NCBI GenBank assembly: GCA_013399015.1
Contig: VWZX01002935.1
Location: forward strand, 62,001-126,000
Source of the DNA: Galbula dea
Lineage: Eukaryota; Chordata; Aves; Piciformes; Galbulidae
Length of the DNA: 64,000 nucleotides
Direction of reading: 5' to 3'
The stretch's first letter is position 1, and every line of letters starts with the position of its first letter. The position numbers and the translations under genes are program-made. Below the pieces are notes generated by a model. The model did not search any database and had not been told where the DNA came from. It was given only the letters and a program-made list of their open reading frames with translations. Shown one piece after another: positions 32,386 through 44,622 of the stretch.

Positions 32386-35300
32386 TCTGATGGAACATAA
32401 CTCTCACATTTGTTATGAACATACTGCTGAGAGAAAAAAATCCCACCTAAGGAGGGGAGAAAACTTCTGTGTTATGTATTAGCAGGCAAGCTTTCTTCTC
32501 TGCACATGAATTAGCACTCAGCCTCTACTCTTCCCTAACACAAAATAAGTACAAGTTTCTTTGCAACTACATGAGTACATTAGGAAAAAGTGATTCTGGA
32601 GTTTATGGAGCTACTCTAACACACTGAGTGATATCAGGGCTGGGAGGGCTGCATTGCTGAGTCTCCAGCCTTCTGCATCCTGAAGAAACAAAAAGTTTTC
32701 CTCCTACAAGGCTGGAAGTCACCCACAAAAGTATCCCTTAAGCTTTAACTTGGAGTGTGGCCCTCTTTACTAGTGGGGTAAAAAGACAAAAATGGCAATC
32801 AGGCATTAAACAATCTATCATAGTTCCTTTGCATACTTTCCTTGAGTCTTTTCCAACCCAGTGCACAGCTTTTCTCTCTCTTGCTCTCATGTTTTTTGGG
32901 TTTGCTTTTTGTTTTCCCTCTGGTTTGTCATTGCCCTTGTCTCTACACTCAGCATGAAGGGAAGCACACCTGCCTAAGGGTACCACCATGTCCCACCAGC
33001 TGGGACAGCTGCCCCCCAAAACTGCCTTCACATAAGCAGGAAAGACACATGAGCATTAGAAAACCAAATGCAATGCAAATCCCTTCATAAATAAACATAT
33101 CCTTCAGCTAGGTCCCTCTTATGCAAGGCATGCCATAACACCTTTCCAAATGGTTTTGGCTGCAGGGTGCCCAAAACTGCCATTGCTAAGCTCTTAGAGA
33201 CAGCCACCCAGATCTGCAGCCTCTCCCCATAAGGGAGGAGAGGCTGCTGCTGCTGCATACACACACAACCTGCACACACCCACCTGAGCTCTAGGTGATG
33301 TGCCACAGCCCCACCACCATGCACCACATGTTTGGGAATAACAGCTCCTGGGGCACCAGGAGTCCTCTGGACATGCCAGAGCATGGCAAGGTCCTTCTGC
33401 ACTGGGTCAGATGAGGCCATGAGGCCAGCACAGCCACCACCACTAAAAATTAACCTGGCTCAAACCCTTGATATTTAAAATAAATTATATTCTTTAAAAG
33501 AGTGAGTTTATTGTCTTCCAGCCCTCCAAATAGTGATTGACCAGGTTTTAATGAAACACTGTCTCAAAAATCAGTGCTAAAAGCTGCCAGTGGTAACCAT
33601 ACATGAGGAGGAGCTTGAGGAATCTGTATATGAGGAATCTTGAAAGCAGGGGTGATGAGGTGTCAGAATTCCTCAGGAAAGTTACTGAGGCAAGAGAGGA
33701 ATGTTGGGAAGGCCTCAGCAGGAAGGCCAGGCCAAGGAGGTGCTTCAGACAAAGCCAGGAAGGTCTGTCAGAGAGAGGGGGTCACAAATAAATTGAGAGG
33801 AGAATGCTGAGAAGCAGCAAGTTGGTGCAGAGAATGAAGTCAACTATTGAAGTATGAAAACATGACAGGATCTTCTGCCTAGGGACCCCAGTGTTGAGCT
33901 CCTGCAGATATGGGCAGAAAGGTTCCCTCTTTTCCAGTTGGGATGAACAGTGTTGAGCTCTCCCATTCCCTAAAAGCATACCTCCAGGCCTGGCAGGTGA
34001 CCCAAGTGCTTCAGATGATGCCCTTCAGCCTTCCTGCAGGCAGAACAGTTTTTCAGCTGCAGAGGAACAGGGGAGAACTTGTGTGCAAATAAAACTGCTC
34101 CTCTCATGCCTTTCACTCCACAAGGAAAATACAAGCCTACAGAAAGCCCCACAGGATTACTAATTAAAATTACCACTTCACATCTCCTTCATGCTTATGA
34201 TTTTATTTATGGCAGTTAACTTACAACAGATGGCTAGGAGTTTATTCTTGGTAGCTAACCCTGTAGCCTTCCAGAAGAAAAATCAGGCTCTGAGTACTGC
34301 ATGTTCTTAGCTCAGAGACTTGTGGCCTGAGGTGTTGAACAAGTTCTGCACAGCTAACATTACACCTTAGCTTACCCACCAGGAATCTAAAATCACTTGG
34401 GTTTTTTTTTGGCTCCCATAGTTGTGTTACTTTTGTGTATGAGTCACCAGCTAGCCCAGGGGCTAGCTGAGAGGGTTTTTACACCACTACTCTAACACTG
34501 CTCAAACAAGAGTCTCCTTAGCTGGCTAACTTCATCTGCAAATAGGAGAAGAGTGCAAAATCCATAAGGCTAAAAAGCAACCAGTAAATATCTGGCTTTT
34601 TAAAGGGTTTGAGGAGGGTTGTGGTAGTAAAAAAGGATGCACTCACATTACATTGAGTGACCTCTTTCCTGTAAAAGCTAAGGCTTTTTCCCCTTTACTG
34701 TTGTCTTCTAAACCTGGTTGCTGATTTTAGCATCTGTGTATTTTGCTCTCTTGTACAAGGATACATTGTACTGATCTTACTCCACCAAGGCAAAAGTACA
34801 GCCAAAGGTTGTTTGGCCCCAGGGACATGTCCTTCTACAGTTGGATGCTGTGCAAAAGCTGCTAAATGGCAGAGGACTCCAATATTATGTATGAATTGGC
34901 TTGCTTGCTCTTTTGGCAGAGAGCAGGCAGAGCTGAGCTGTTGCACATTTCCTTCTTCCATCAGCCAGTAATCATTTTCTTGTCAGGTGAACTTGTGAGG
35001 TCAGCACAGGAGGGCTAAACAAAACAGCCTCACTGACCTCCCAGCATACCACAGACAGGAAAAGAAGTTCTTTGCTGTTGGCAGCAGCCAAATTTTCTCC
35101 AGCATCTTCATTCAGTTTAGCTTATGAAGGGTCATGCTGAGCCCCAAGCCTGCCTGGGCTTGCTGGTGAGGCTGCTGTGCAAGCAGCACACACTGAGGGC
35201 TGAGGTTGACTCACTCTCAGCTCCTGCTGTGATTCCTCAGCTCTGGCAGGATATGGCAAATACATCAAGCCTGGCACACCAGAATAAACATATTCTTTTG

Positions 35301-38300
35301 GGCTGGCTTTGCTGCTCTTACCAGCCTGGTTTTTAGTTCAGGCAATTTGTAAATGATGCTTTTAAGACAGAAGATCCATAAAACACCTCAGTGGTGCTGC
35401 TCCTCCATAAACCCCAAGATGACTTCAGCATCTTGTGCTGAGTGAGAAACCTTTGGGGTTTTGTACAACACTAAAGTATCAGTGCTTTGAAGGGAGGTTA
35501 CCTTTATGATTCACAGCATGACTGAGCACTTAGTGGGTGCATACAAGAGCCTGTAGGAATCAGGAAATGGCTCTTTCAGGTCTCCCTACAAAAGGAAGTG
35601 AGTCTGAAGCTTGCTAAATTTACAGAGAGGACCTTGGTGAAGTTAATCTAGGGCAAGGGATAGGGGGGAAGGGAAGAATCCCTTTACTTTCCCTGTGATT
35701 TCAAACACTAACATGTTTCTATACTCAATTTTTAACAAGAAAGGGGCTAAAACTGGTGGTGAAGGCTGCCTCCACAGCTGCCTGCCTACAACCTCTTGCT
35801 GGGGAGCACATACAGCCACAAAGACTCTCCTGGCTTCATGCTTCAGTGTCCACCACACTGCTGGGAAAATGAGAGCTCTTCTATGTCCCTGAGGTAAAGG
35901 CATGAGCTGGCACGGAGGGAGCATCCACCACACCCCTTTGCTGCCCTTCCTCCCTCCTCTGCCTTGCAAGCTGGCTGCCTGTGGAGCAGGGGCACAGCAG
36001 GCTGGCAGGGTGCCTCAGCACTCCCAGCTAAGTGCTGGATGTGGCTCATTTTCAGTTTGAAGGAATAGATTATTTCTTCACAGGCTCGGGTGCTGCACCC
36101 TGGAGTTGAGTGAAGGTACTTCAGGTTAAGACTTGGGAGATTCAGATGCAGTGAGACACAGAACACTGGATTTGGAAAGGTTTTGGTAAGGAAGATGGCA
36201 TGGTGCTGTGGCCTTCATAGCATAATGGCCAAAGAAAGAGAAAAATCAGGTTCTTCTTGAGGTTATTCTTTTAGCCATGCAGGGGTTGCTGCACTCATTG
36301 CTACCTTAAAATGCACAAGGAGCAAGCCTCTGAAGCAAGAGGAGGTGCTCACACTCAGGAGGCCACCTTCCTCAGGTGGTAAGACTGATGAATCCAAGTG
36401 GTAAAGGAAAGCAGCAACACAGCATCTGCCCTCTGCCAAAAAACACAGAGCAAGTGACCCATCTTCTTACTCCTTGGGGGCTTGTCTTAGGAACTTCAGG
36501 TTTGTATTGCTGATCAAGACCTGAACACTCAGACTACACATAAAGCACATCCTTTAGTTGCAGTGGCTATCAAATTTAAAGTCTGGAGTCTTCTGCAGGT
36601 TTCCATTCACACTAGAAACCAAAAGAGAAGTTCCCTGATCAAGCTGTCCCATTGCCCTCTGTAAGATCCTGAGTCTGAGCACAGCTCAGGCTGCTGCATG
36701 GCTATTCTTAGGCCCACCTGAGATCTATCTCCTTCTCTTCAGAAGATTCAGCAAAGCTTACCAATAACAAAAATCATTCCTCAGTCACTAGGTTTGGTGA
36801 TGGAACATCTCACCCAGCTTCCATGGGCCACATGACTGAATGGCTTTGCCTTGAAATGCAGCAGGAGGAGTGAAGAGAGCCTGAGAGTTTATTCTGGTGT
36901 AGAGGCAGTGTAGCTCCATTTCCCAAGCAGAAAGGTGTTTTTAGAAGGAGGAGAAAAAGAAAGCTGGCAGGTCCAATCAACTGAAGAACAATACACAGTC
37001 AAAAAACAGCAGAAACAGCTGATGGTTCAGACTTAACAGGACAGTGGGTTGTTACACAATTAGAAACATCTTTTTTTTCCTGTTAAAACAACTTTTGCTT
37101 TGTAGTTAAGATATTATCAAAGGTTTTCCTTGTAAATAAAGTTGTTTTGCACCTGTCAAAACCACTCCACAGTGGGGTTAACCCTAGGCAGCTGCCAGGC
37201 CACCCAGGTGCAACAACTGAGCCTGCTTTGAGATGCTACATCCAGGAAGGGCCAGTGGGAAGTTGTGCAGCTTCCCCAACATTTGTCAACAGCAGTTTAT
37301 TATGATAAAACTGGCTTTATAAGGATCTTGGCATTTATGGGGAGGTATGGAAGTAACCTTTACAAAACAAACAAAGAAACACATGCTGCAGGAGCTGGTG
37401 TTTGTTCTGAAGGAAATGTGCCCATACTGAGATGCTTCTGTCCTAAGAAACAGAGCAGCAGCAAGTCCCTTCAACACCCAGAGCATTCTTTTCTCTGGGT
37501 CTAAAATGCAATTCCCTCCACATCAATCCTGCTCTTTATTACACTGTGGTTATAGCTCTCTTCCAAAGTGACAGATGGAATGAAGAATGTTCCAAAACAT
37601 TTCAGTTACAACCTCTGCTAATAAGTCTGTGTCTGGGGCCTTCTGCAGTTAGAGCACTGAGCCTAACCCAGATTTTTTCAATGAATACTTGTGGCAAAGT
37701 ATTGTGGTTTTCTTCAAGGCTGTAAGATTGTGCATATTTACCTGAGCTAGCAGGATTATTGCAGGTTGGTGATGCTCTTTTTAGCAAAAGAAGAGGCTGC
37801 AGCATCCAGTTTTACACAGACAACTAACACATCACCTACAGAATTGTCATCCTGGTACTGATGGCTGCATAGGACAACGTGCTGATGTCCAGTTCTACAA
37901 CTTTCACATGCTGCAGAGATTAAAGACTGTGTTCTTAAGAGAGAGCACTGCAACTTGGCCCCAACACATCTGCTAACAGCCACTATGGAGGAGGATGCAG
38001 AGATGAGACCACTAGTTCCTCAGCTGCACAGACTCCAGTTCCCAAGTCAAAAGGCTTGGAGTGGAAGAAAGACCAAACCATTGACATGACACTTGGGTGG
38101 GAAATACAACACTTTTAGCTTATGTTGCAATATCCATGGCCAAAGTCTGGCAAAAGCTAAGACATGTATGGATACATTAGCTCCATGCATCTGTGCATGT
38201 CTACATATAGATATATTTCAAGTTAAAACCAAACATGCTCACCCCACAAACCCCATGGAAGAACTCTGCTCCCTTTGCTAATTTGACATCCATCTCTAGC

Positions 38301-40760
38301 AGCCTGAAACAATCATTAGAACACACACTGAACATGTTGGGAGGTATTGTTTTCCTGCCTGAGGCAACCACATGCCTTATGCCTGTATTAAAAAAGAGCT
38401 GGCTTGTTCTATAATGCCCCCACAGACTGGTATTAACACTGCCAAGGTCTGTTTGTTTTTCTCCAATAGGTTCAGCTTATTACCAAGTAATAACAAAGAT
38501 GTTTAAAAGCATTTGGAATCTCATTTACTTGGTATTTTCTCCCCTGTTCTTTTTAGAAAGTGACAAGCAGACATTTAATTCCATCCTTCCCCCACTCCTC
38601 AGACCCACTGATTAATTTAGGAACACTTAAGACTCACAAACACAGCTTTAAATGCTCTCAGCTACTTGGATTACAGTAACTTGTGAAGCATCATGCCCCA
38701 AAAGACAGACTCATGGAAATGGCAACAACTGATGAAAGGGTTTTATTGTGCAAAGATTTCAAAATGCTGGAAATCCTTTTGTATCTCCCTTTTCCCCTCC
38801 CCTCCCCTGGCTGGGAATAAGGAAACAGCCAAGTTATTCTATAGCTGGTTCCCACCACCCTGACATTCTGGTTCCCATTGAGCTGTGCATTCAAGCCAAA
38901 ACAAGAACAGACATTAACAGCTCCTTTCCCATCCATCTACTAGGCAGGAACTCACAGCTGCTTCATTATATACCTCCTGCTGGCACTGCTGAGGCAGAAG
39001 ATTTGGATAGAAAGGAGGGGGGAGACTCAGACAAAACACAAGAGTCATTGTAATTGTTCTGACTGACCTAAAACATGTAGTGTCCTTTCACAGATTCCAC
39101 AGCAGAAGCCCAAGCAGCACACCATCAGTCTTCCTGAGGCAGAAGGCAGATCAGTTACATTCCAAATCAAAATAGATTCAGGTGGTTTCCCTCTTTTTCT
39201 TGGGAAACTGTTGCTCCTAATTTTTTTGGGGGGGGTTATTCACCTATGAGCAAAGAAAAGGGATAGAGGAAAAAGGGGAGAAGAAAGGAGGGAGAAAGAA
39301 CTAAATATCAGAGGCCTTTTCTTTCCATTGTCAAAATGCAATTATTACTTTTCTCCTTTGATGTTGCCTCCTCTAGAGAACTTGATTCCTAGAGTTGAAC
39401 TTTAGGGAAACATAAAGGAGAAGCAAAACTTCACAGCAACAAAACACCAACTGAAATACTGTGTAATAAACCAACTTTCTTCAAAGTGTATTTCTTTTTC
39501 ATTCCCATCAGATGCATTTTTTCCCCCTCATCTCACATACTCTGCTGTAAAGCTAACTCCAAGAGGAATTACAGAAATATAGAACCTGAAGAGAGAGAAA
39601 ATGAGAGATGCTGCTGCCTTCATGGAAAAAACACAAAGCTATGTCACTTCCATGCAACTGTTCAACACAACAGCTGGCTAGAATTCAAGTTTGCTTCTCC
39701 CACAAAGGGATGTGGTTTGAGCTGTACTTCACATATAATTATTGATGACAAACATACTATAATGCAGGAGGTGAAATGTTGCTGGCTTTTGGAATGAAGA
39801 AATATGTTACTGTCTCCAGCCTGAAGTGATTTTGTCCTTGGCTGACAATTCACAATTTGGAGATCCATGCTGTGGTAAAATCATGAGGAAAATGAGCTTG
39901 TGTTTATTTCAGTAAGCAGATTCAGCCAGGAATATTGCCAAAAGTTGCAAATAGAGGGAGACTTTCAGGGCTGATCTCATTCAGAGTAAACAACTATTGT
40001 CTTTTCAAAGATTCCAGCAGCCTTCTTCAACCTTTGGGATCACCCAAATCCAACAGCACATCTGGACTTGGCTATAGAGTTAAATAACTGGAGTTGATTT
40101 CAAGCAGAAATAACAAATTGCCATCCTGGAGAAGAGCTGTAAATTGATACTGAACTGAACTTTCATCACCTGGTTACTCTAGGTCAAAAAAAATCCTAAT
40201 AGTTCCATTTCTGGATCTCCTCCAGAAACAACATGTGGTAAAGCAAACAGATTTCAAAGCCAGCACCACCCAGGCACTTCAAGCACCTGAGCAATTATCT
40301 TCCCTCTTTAAAAAGAAAGAGAGTAGAACATCTGAGAGAGCAGCTGTTAAGGAGCTTTCCCTCAAAACTAACTTCTTTAGCATCACTAGATTTGCAATTA
40401 AAATCCTGAGGACAAAGGGTCTGGATAACAACTTCAGCATAAGTCTTCCTGACAGTTTTTGTTCCTCTCCTTCCACCCATCCCCACCTAAAAAGAAAAGA
40501 TGCCTTAAGGAAAGAGCACTAACATCTAAAAAAGTGAATAATGACCTAGCAGAAATTATCTTTGAATGGTAAGAAATGCTTACAGAAAATAAAAGCTAGT
40601 TACAGGTTTCTGTGTGTAATAAACCTTGATATTTGTAGTGTCCTAACTACATACAATTTCCATTTTCCTGCCTTTTTCTCATGTAGTATTTCTGTCAGTT
40701 TATAATAAGCACAATATTTTAGTGAATTGTAGGAAAACCTTTCTACCTCTTGGTTCTCCT
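32386..40760. other. Intergenic DNA between SAT1 and APOO (right part)
   Basis: About 8.4 kb with no supported gene, no clear CR1 copy and only short open frames. A non-coding transcript cannot be excluded. Confidence 0.55.
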
Positions 40761-40790
40761 GGGTATCTTTACTCAAAAGCAAAATGATTC

Positions 40791-40804
40791 TTTATTTATT
40801 TATT
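40791..40804 (-). terminator. APOO: APOO polyadenylation signal cluster
   Basis: TTTATTTATTTATT on the plus strand gives three overlapping AATAAA hexamers on the minus strand, the first seen downstream of the APOO stop. It implies a 3' UTR of about 1.1 kb ending near 40,770. Distal signals further left cannot be excluded. Confidence 0.55.
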
Positions 40805-41859
40805 TTAAAAACCATGTATTCTTGGAGACTTTAGATTCATCTATCTGAAAGGAAAAACTAACATACACAGTAACTCAGCCAGTCAAAATTCCCTTTTGCT
40901 CTTGGGATTTGGCTACAGCAATTAAAAATACATGAAGGGAAAGACAACATTAGAAAATAGTTTTGCTTTTCAAGCTGCCTGTGGTAACAGGGGAATGCTG
41001 TGGTTCAGCAGATGTGTGCAATTCTAGCACATCTGCAAACATTTGTGACTGGTGATGATGCAGAGAAGACAAAAAAAATGGGTGTAGTTTTCTAAATGCA
41101 GATTATTGACACAGTTGGGAGTTAGGAGAAGGAAAGCAAAAAGGAAAGAGAATTCTGCATACAAAAATAAGATGCTAGGATCACTTTCTGATGAAAAATA
41201 AGTCTTCAACATAATGGGAAAATAGGCTAGGGCAAAGACAAGCAACTAGAAAACATGTTCAGAGAAGCCACTATCAGCTGGTTCCAGAGTAGACATTATT
41301 TGGTATTTTGTATTGAATGAAATCCAATTACACTATCATCAGAATCAAGGAATGCATCAACATCAAGGGTCAGGCACATCACAGACTCTTACAGGCTGTA
41401 AGATAACTACCCTGGCACTGACAAATCAAAGAGAAAACCTGTTATCATAACAGGCAAGAGGGGTTTTCCCCCTCCTTCATGCCTGCACAGGTGTGACAAA
41501 GAAGGCAAAGAGGGTTTTTGGTATGAGAAGGAGAAATGGTAAAGGAAGAAGGAAAAAACCAACAGCAATCTAACCAACAGTACATTAACAATGTGAACTC
41601 AGAACTCCTGGATGAGACATATATTGACTTGGATGGGTGAAGAATTTAGATGAGTTAATGTAAATACTTTTAAGGAGCACACAATCTTCTTGACAAATAT
41701 TAAGACAAAATTATAACCTGTCTTTCCTTCTTTCTTCATCACTATGAAGAAGATAACTACAAGTCAAACTTGCAAAAGTTCAGGTTACTTTGCTGCTGTA
41801 ACCACATACTAATATCCCTCTTTAGCCTTTACCTGCTTAATGCCAAGTGATCTGGTGTT

Positions 41860-41928
41860 CTACTTCTGGGCTTGCTCTTCATTTGAAGCAGCATGGATTT
41901 CCAGGTGCTTGTCACTTTCTGCATTACC
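41860..41928 (-). CDS. APOO: APOO coding exon 8 (C-terminal tail and stop)
   Basis: Acceptor TCCTCCTTAAG precedes a frame encoding GNAESDKHLEIHAASNEEQA then QK and the TAG stop at 41862-41860. Phase fits the preceding exon and the composition (Lys, Glu, Ser, Asn) continues it, but there is no clear residue match to the short human tail, so this exon rests on splice site, phase and position. A donor-like AGCAG|GTAAAG lies shortly after the stop, so the 3' UTR might itself be spliced. Confidence 0.62.
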   Translation of the reverse strand, partial: GNAESDKHLEIHAASNEEQAQK

Positions 41929-42451
41929 CTTAAGGAGGAAAAAACAAGCACAAAATTTCAAGTAAAGCAACCTATCATGAATGTTTTTGCCAGAACAGAA
42001 ACCCTCTTCAAAAGCTGAAACAAAAACTTCTTGCAAAATCAAGTGCTTGCTGAGACTGAGACTACTTCAGGAGACCAGATTCCAAGATGATCTCCCAAAT
42101 GGTTACTAGATTTTAGTCTTCCTGTAGCTAGCTGAGCAATTAAAGGATTTGAATGAACAAACAGTTCAACAGAAATGCTTTCATTGACTCATTTTGCCTG
42201 CACTAAAACCAGAAGATAAAGTCCCATAGAATGGTTGCTGTTTTGCATTCTCTGGGTTCTGTGTGGATGCATACAATAGGTCTCTTTTAGCACATACCCT
42301 TCACACTTTCCCCAAAATAAATGATATTAGAAATCAAAGAACAAAGAGAAGCTTGTTAGGGTATCCAGTCTGTTTGCCAAGTATGCTCTAATGAATTATA
42401 GTTTTAAATAGATATCAGTAAAAGAAAATACTTGCAAAGCCACACAGGCTA

Positions 42452-42845
42452 AGGGACTGAAGCACATGACATCCAAGGAGAGGCTGAGACATCTGGGTTT
42501 TGTTCAGTGTGGAAAAGACCAGACAAAGGAAGAACTTAATTGCTATCCACAGTTCCTTAATGGGTATTTACATATTAGGAAGAGCCAAGCTCCTCTCAGA
42601 GGTTCACATCAAAAGGACATGAAGCAAAGGACACATAAGCATGGCAGATTTCTGTTAGATCTAGGGGAAGTATCACATCATTGAGCAAGCACTGGAGCAG
42701 CTTTTCCAGAGGAGTTTTTGTAGCTTGATCCTTGGAAGTATTTAGCACTTGACTGCACAAGGCCTGAGACACCAAATCTGACTTGGAAGCTGCCTCTGCT
42801 TTGAACAGAGGAGTGGATAAAAGGAGCAGAGGTCACACCCAGCCT
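42452..42845 (+). repeat. Old, diverged CR1-like LINE fragment
   Basis: Shows AGGAGAGGCTGAGACATCTG then GGTTTTGTTCAGTGTGGAAA, the RLRELGLFSLEK region of CR1. Degraded 3' UTR motifs follow, including CACTGGAGCAGCTTTTCCAG. Divergence is much higher than in the other copies, so it is probably an ancient subfamily. Confidence 0.75.
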
Positions 42846-44278
42846 CAATTATTCTTCATTTCCACACAGGTAAATTAAATAGCATTTTCTTTTTGATAGT
42901 AAAAACATATTTTTACCAAAATGACTGAAATGTGATGGAAAATGGAAATAAAAGAAACCCAAAGAGACTGGATAACATGAACATTTCACAGGATGAGGCA
43001 AATTTATGTCCCAGCACAAATTCAACACTATGAATAAGGCAGTGAGTCTGAGACTCTCCATATGCTGCTCTGGAGATATGGACTCAAGCCATCAAAAGTC
43101 AATTGTGAAGATAATTCTTAAATTTCTTATTCAAAATATGCCCAGCAAAACCTTTAAAAGGGCTTTTTTGTTGTTGTTCAAAACTCCATTTTGTTTTGAT
43201 CACTATCCCACATTATTTCACAGTGTAGGAAAGCACAGCCACAAACCACACCCATCTCCCCCCCCCAAAAATATCTACTTCATGATTTTCCTGTACTGGA
43301 ACTTGTAAATGACAACATTTTACTCCAATGAGTAATGAATAATCTGACTCAGAATGCCTCAGCTCAGGGATTACTCAATCCTGAAAAAATGAACTAAAAA
43401 TAAATGGTTTACAGTATGCTATGTTTTTTTTCACTTGCTTGTTTTAACTTGTAAAAAGCAAATAACACCTAGGAAAGATTTTGTTTTGGTTTGGGTCCTA
43501 AAAGAGGAACAAAATCCAAGGGAACATGTATACACAGACAGATGTACAGGAAAAGAGGGTTCTTGCTCAGTTCCTTTGTTTCTGTGAGCTCAGTGGATCT
43601 CATCACAGGGCTGGTCTACATTTAACTCAAGCCAATCCACTGCTAAAGTCTCATTTCTCACACAAGCTCATTTGCTGCATTGGCAATTAAAAAGTTCTTT
43701 TAACTCCACCTCCTGTATGTGCCCACTGTGTAAACAATGAGCCTGAGTGAGCCTGACCAAGCAGTGACATGGATAGCCAAAAAAGGACATCCTTTGAGCT
43801 GACACAGGAAGCAGCCTCCCCCCCCCTAATTTTACAAGCAGTGGCCAAGTCCTCTAGTCACACTCAAAACCAGACCAGAAGCAAAAAATGGGTTTAGATC
43901 AATGACCCAGAAGACAAAGCTCCTCTCTGCCATGACACCCTCTCCTAATTAGAAGCAGGCACATATTCAAGACACTCTGTCTACTTTCTGGCTCAACACA
44001 GCCACTCCATAATATAACTGGGTGGCCAGAGGAGTTCATGGATCAGAGCTCTATTCCCCAGCAAAAGGAGAAACATTTTGCATTCCTATGCTTCAGAAAG
44101 CTTCAAGTGAAAAGTGACTGGTAAGAAATCTCCAGAACACATTCATGAGTCAAGTGTTCAACACATTGGGATTCCATGGGATTAAAAAAAAGCCAAGAAA
44201 ATACTGATTTGCAATATTGACAATAATATTGGAACTAAAGGAACCCTACCCAAAGCTTTTTGTCAGATTTCAGCCCAT

Positions 44279-44622
44279 AAAATCCTAGAATGCCCTGAGT
44301 TGGAAGGGATCCACAAGGATCATTGAGTCCAACTCCTGTCTGTGCACAGGACAACCCCCAGAACAAAGCAAGGCAAACCCCATGTGCATAAAAGGACTGT
44401 CCAGATGCTACTTGAATTCTATCAGGCTTGGCACCATGACTACTTCCATGGGGAGCCTGTTCCAGTGCTCCACTACCCTCTGGGTGAAGAGCCTAATATC
44501 CAACCTAAACCAACCCTGGCAGAGCTTCATGCTGTTCCCATGGGTCCTGTCACTGCTCACCAGAGAAGAGAGATCAGGTCCTGCCCCTCTACTTCCCCTT
44601 GTGAGGAAGTTACAGACTGTGA
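44279..44622 (-). repeat. CR1 LINE 3' end (minus strand)
   Basis: Plus strand reads GAGTTGGAAGGGATCCACAA and GAGTCCAACTCCTG. The minus strand encodes VEHWNRLPMEVV, as in CR1 3' ends. Confidence 0.94.
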
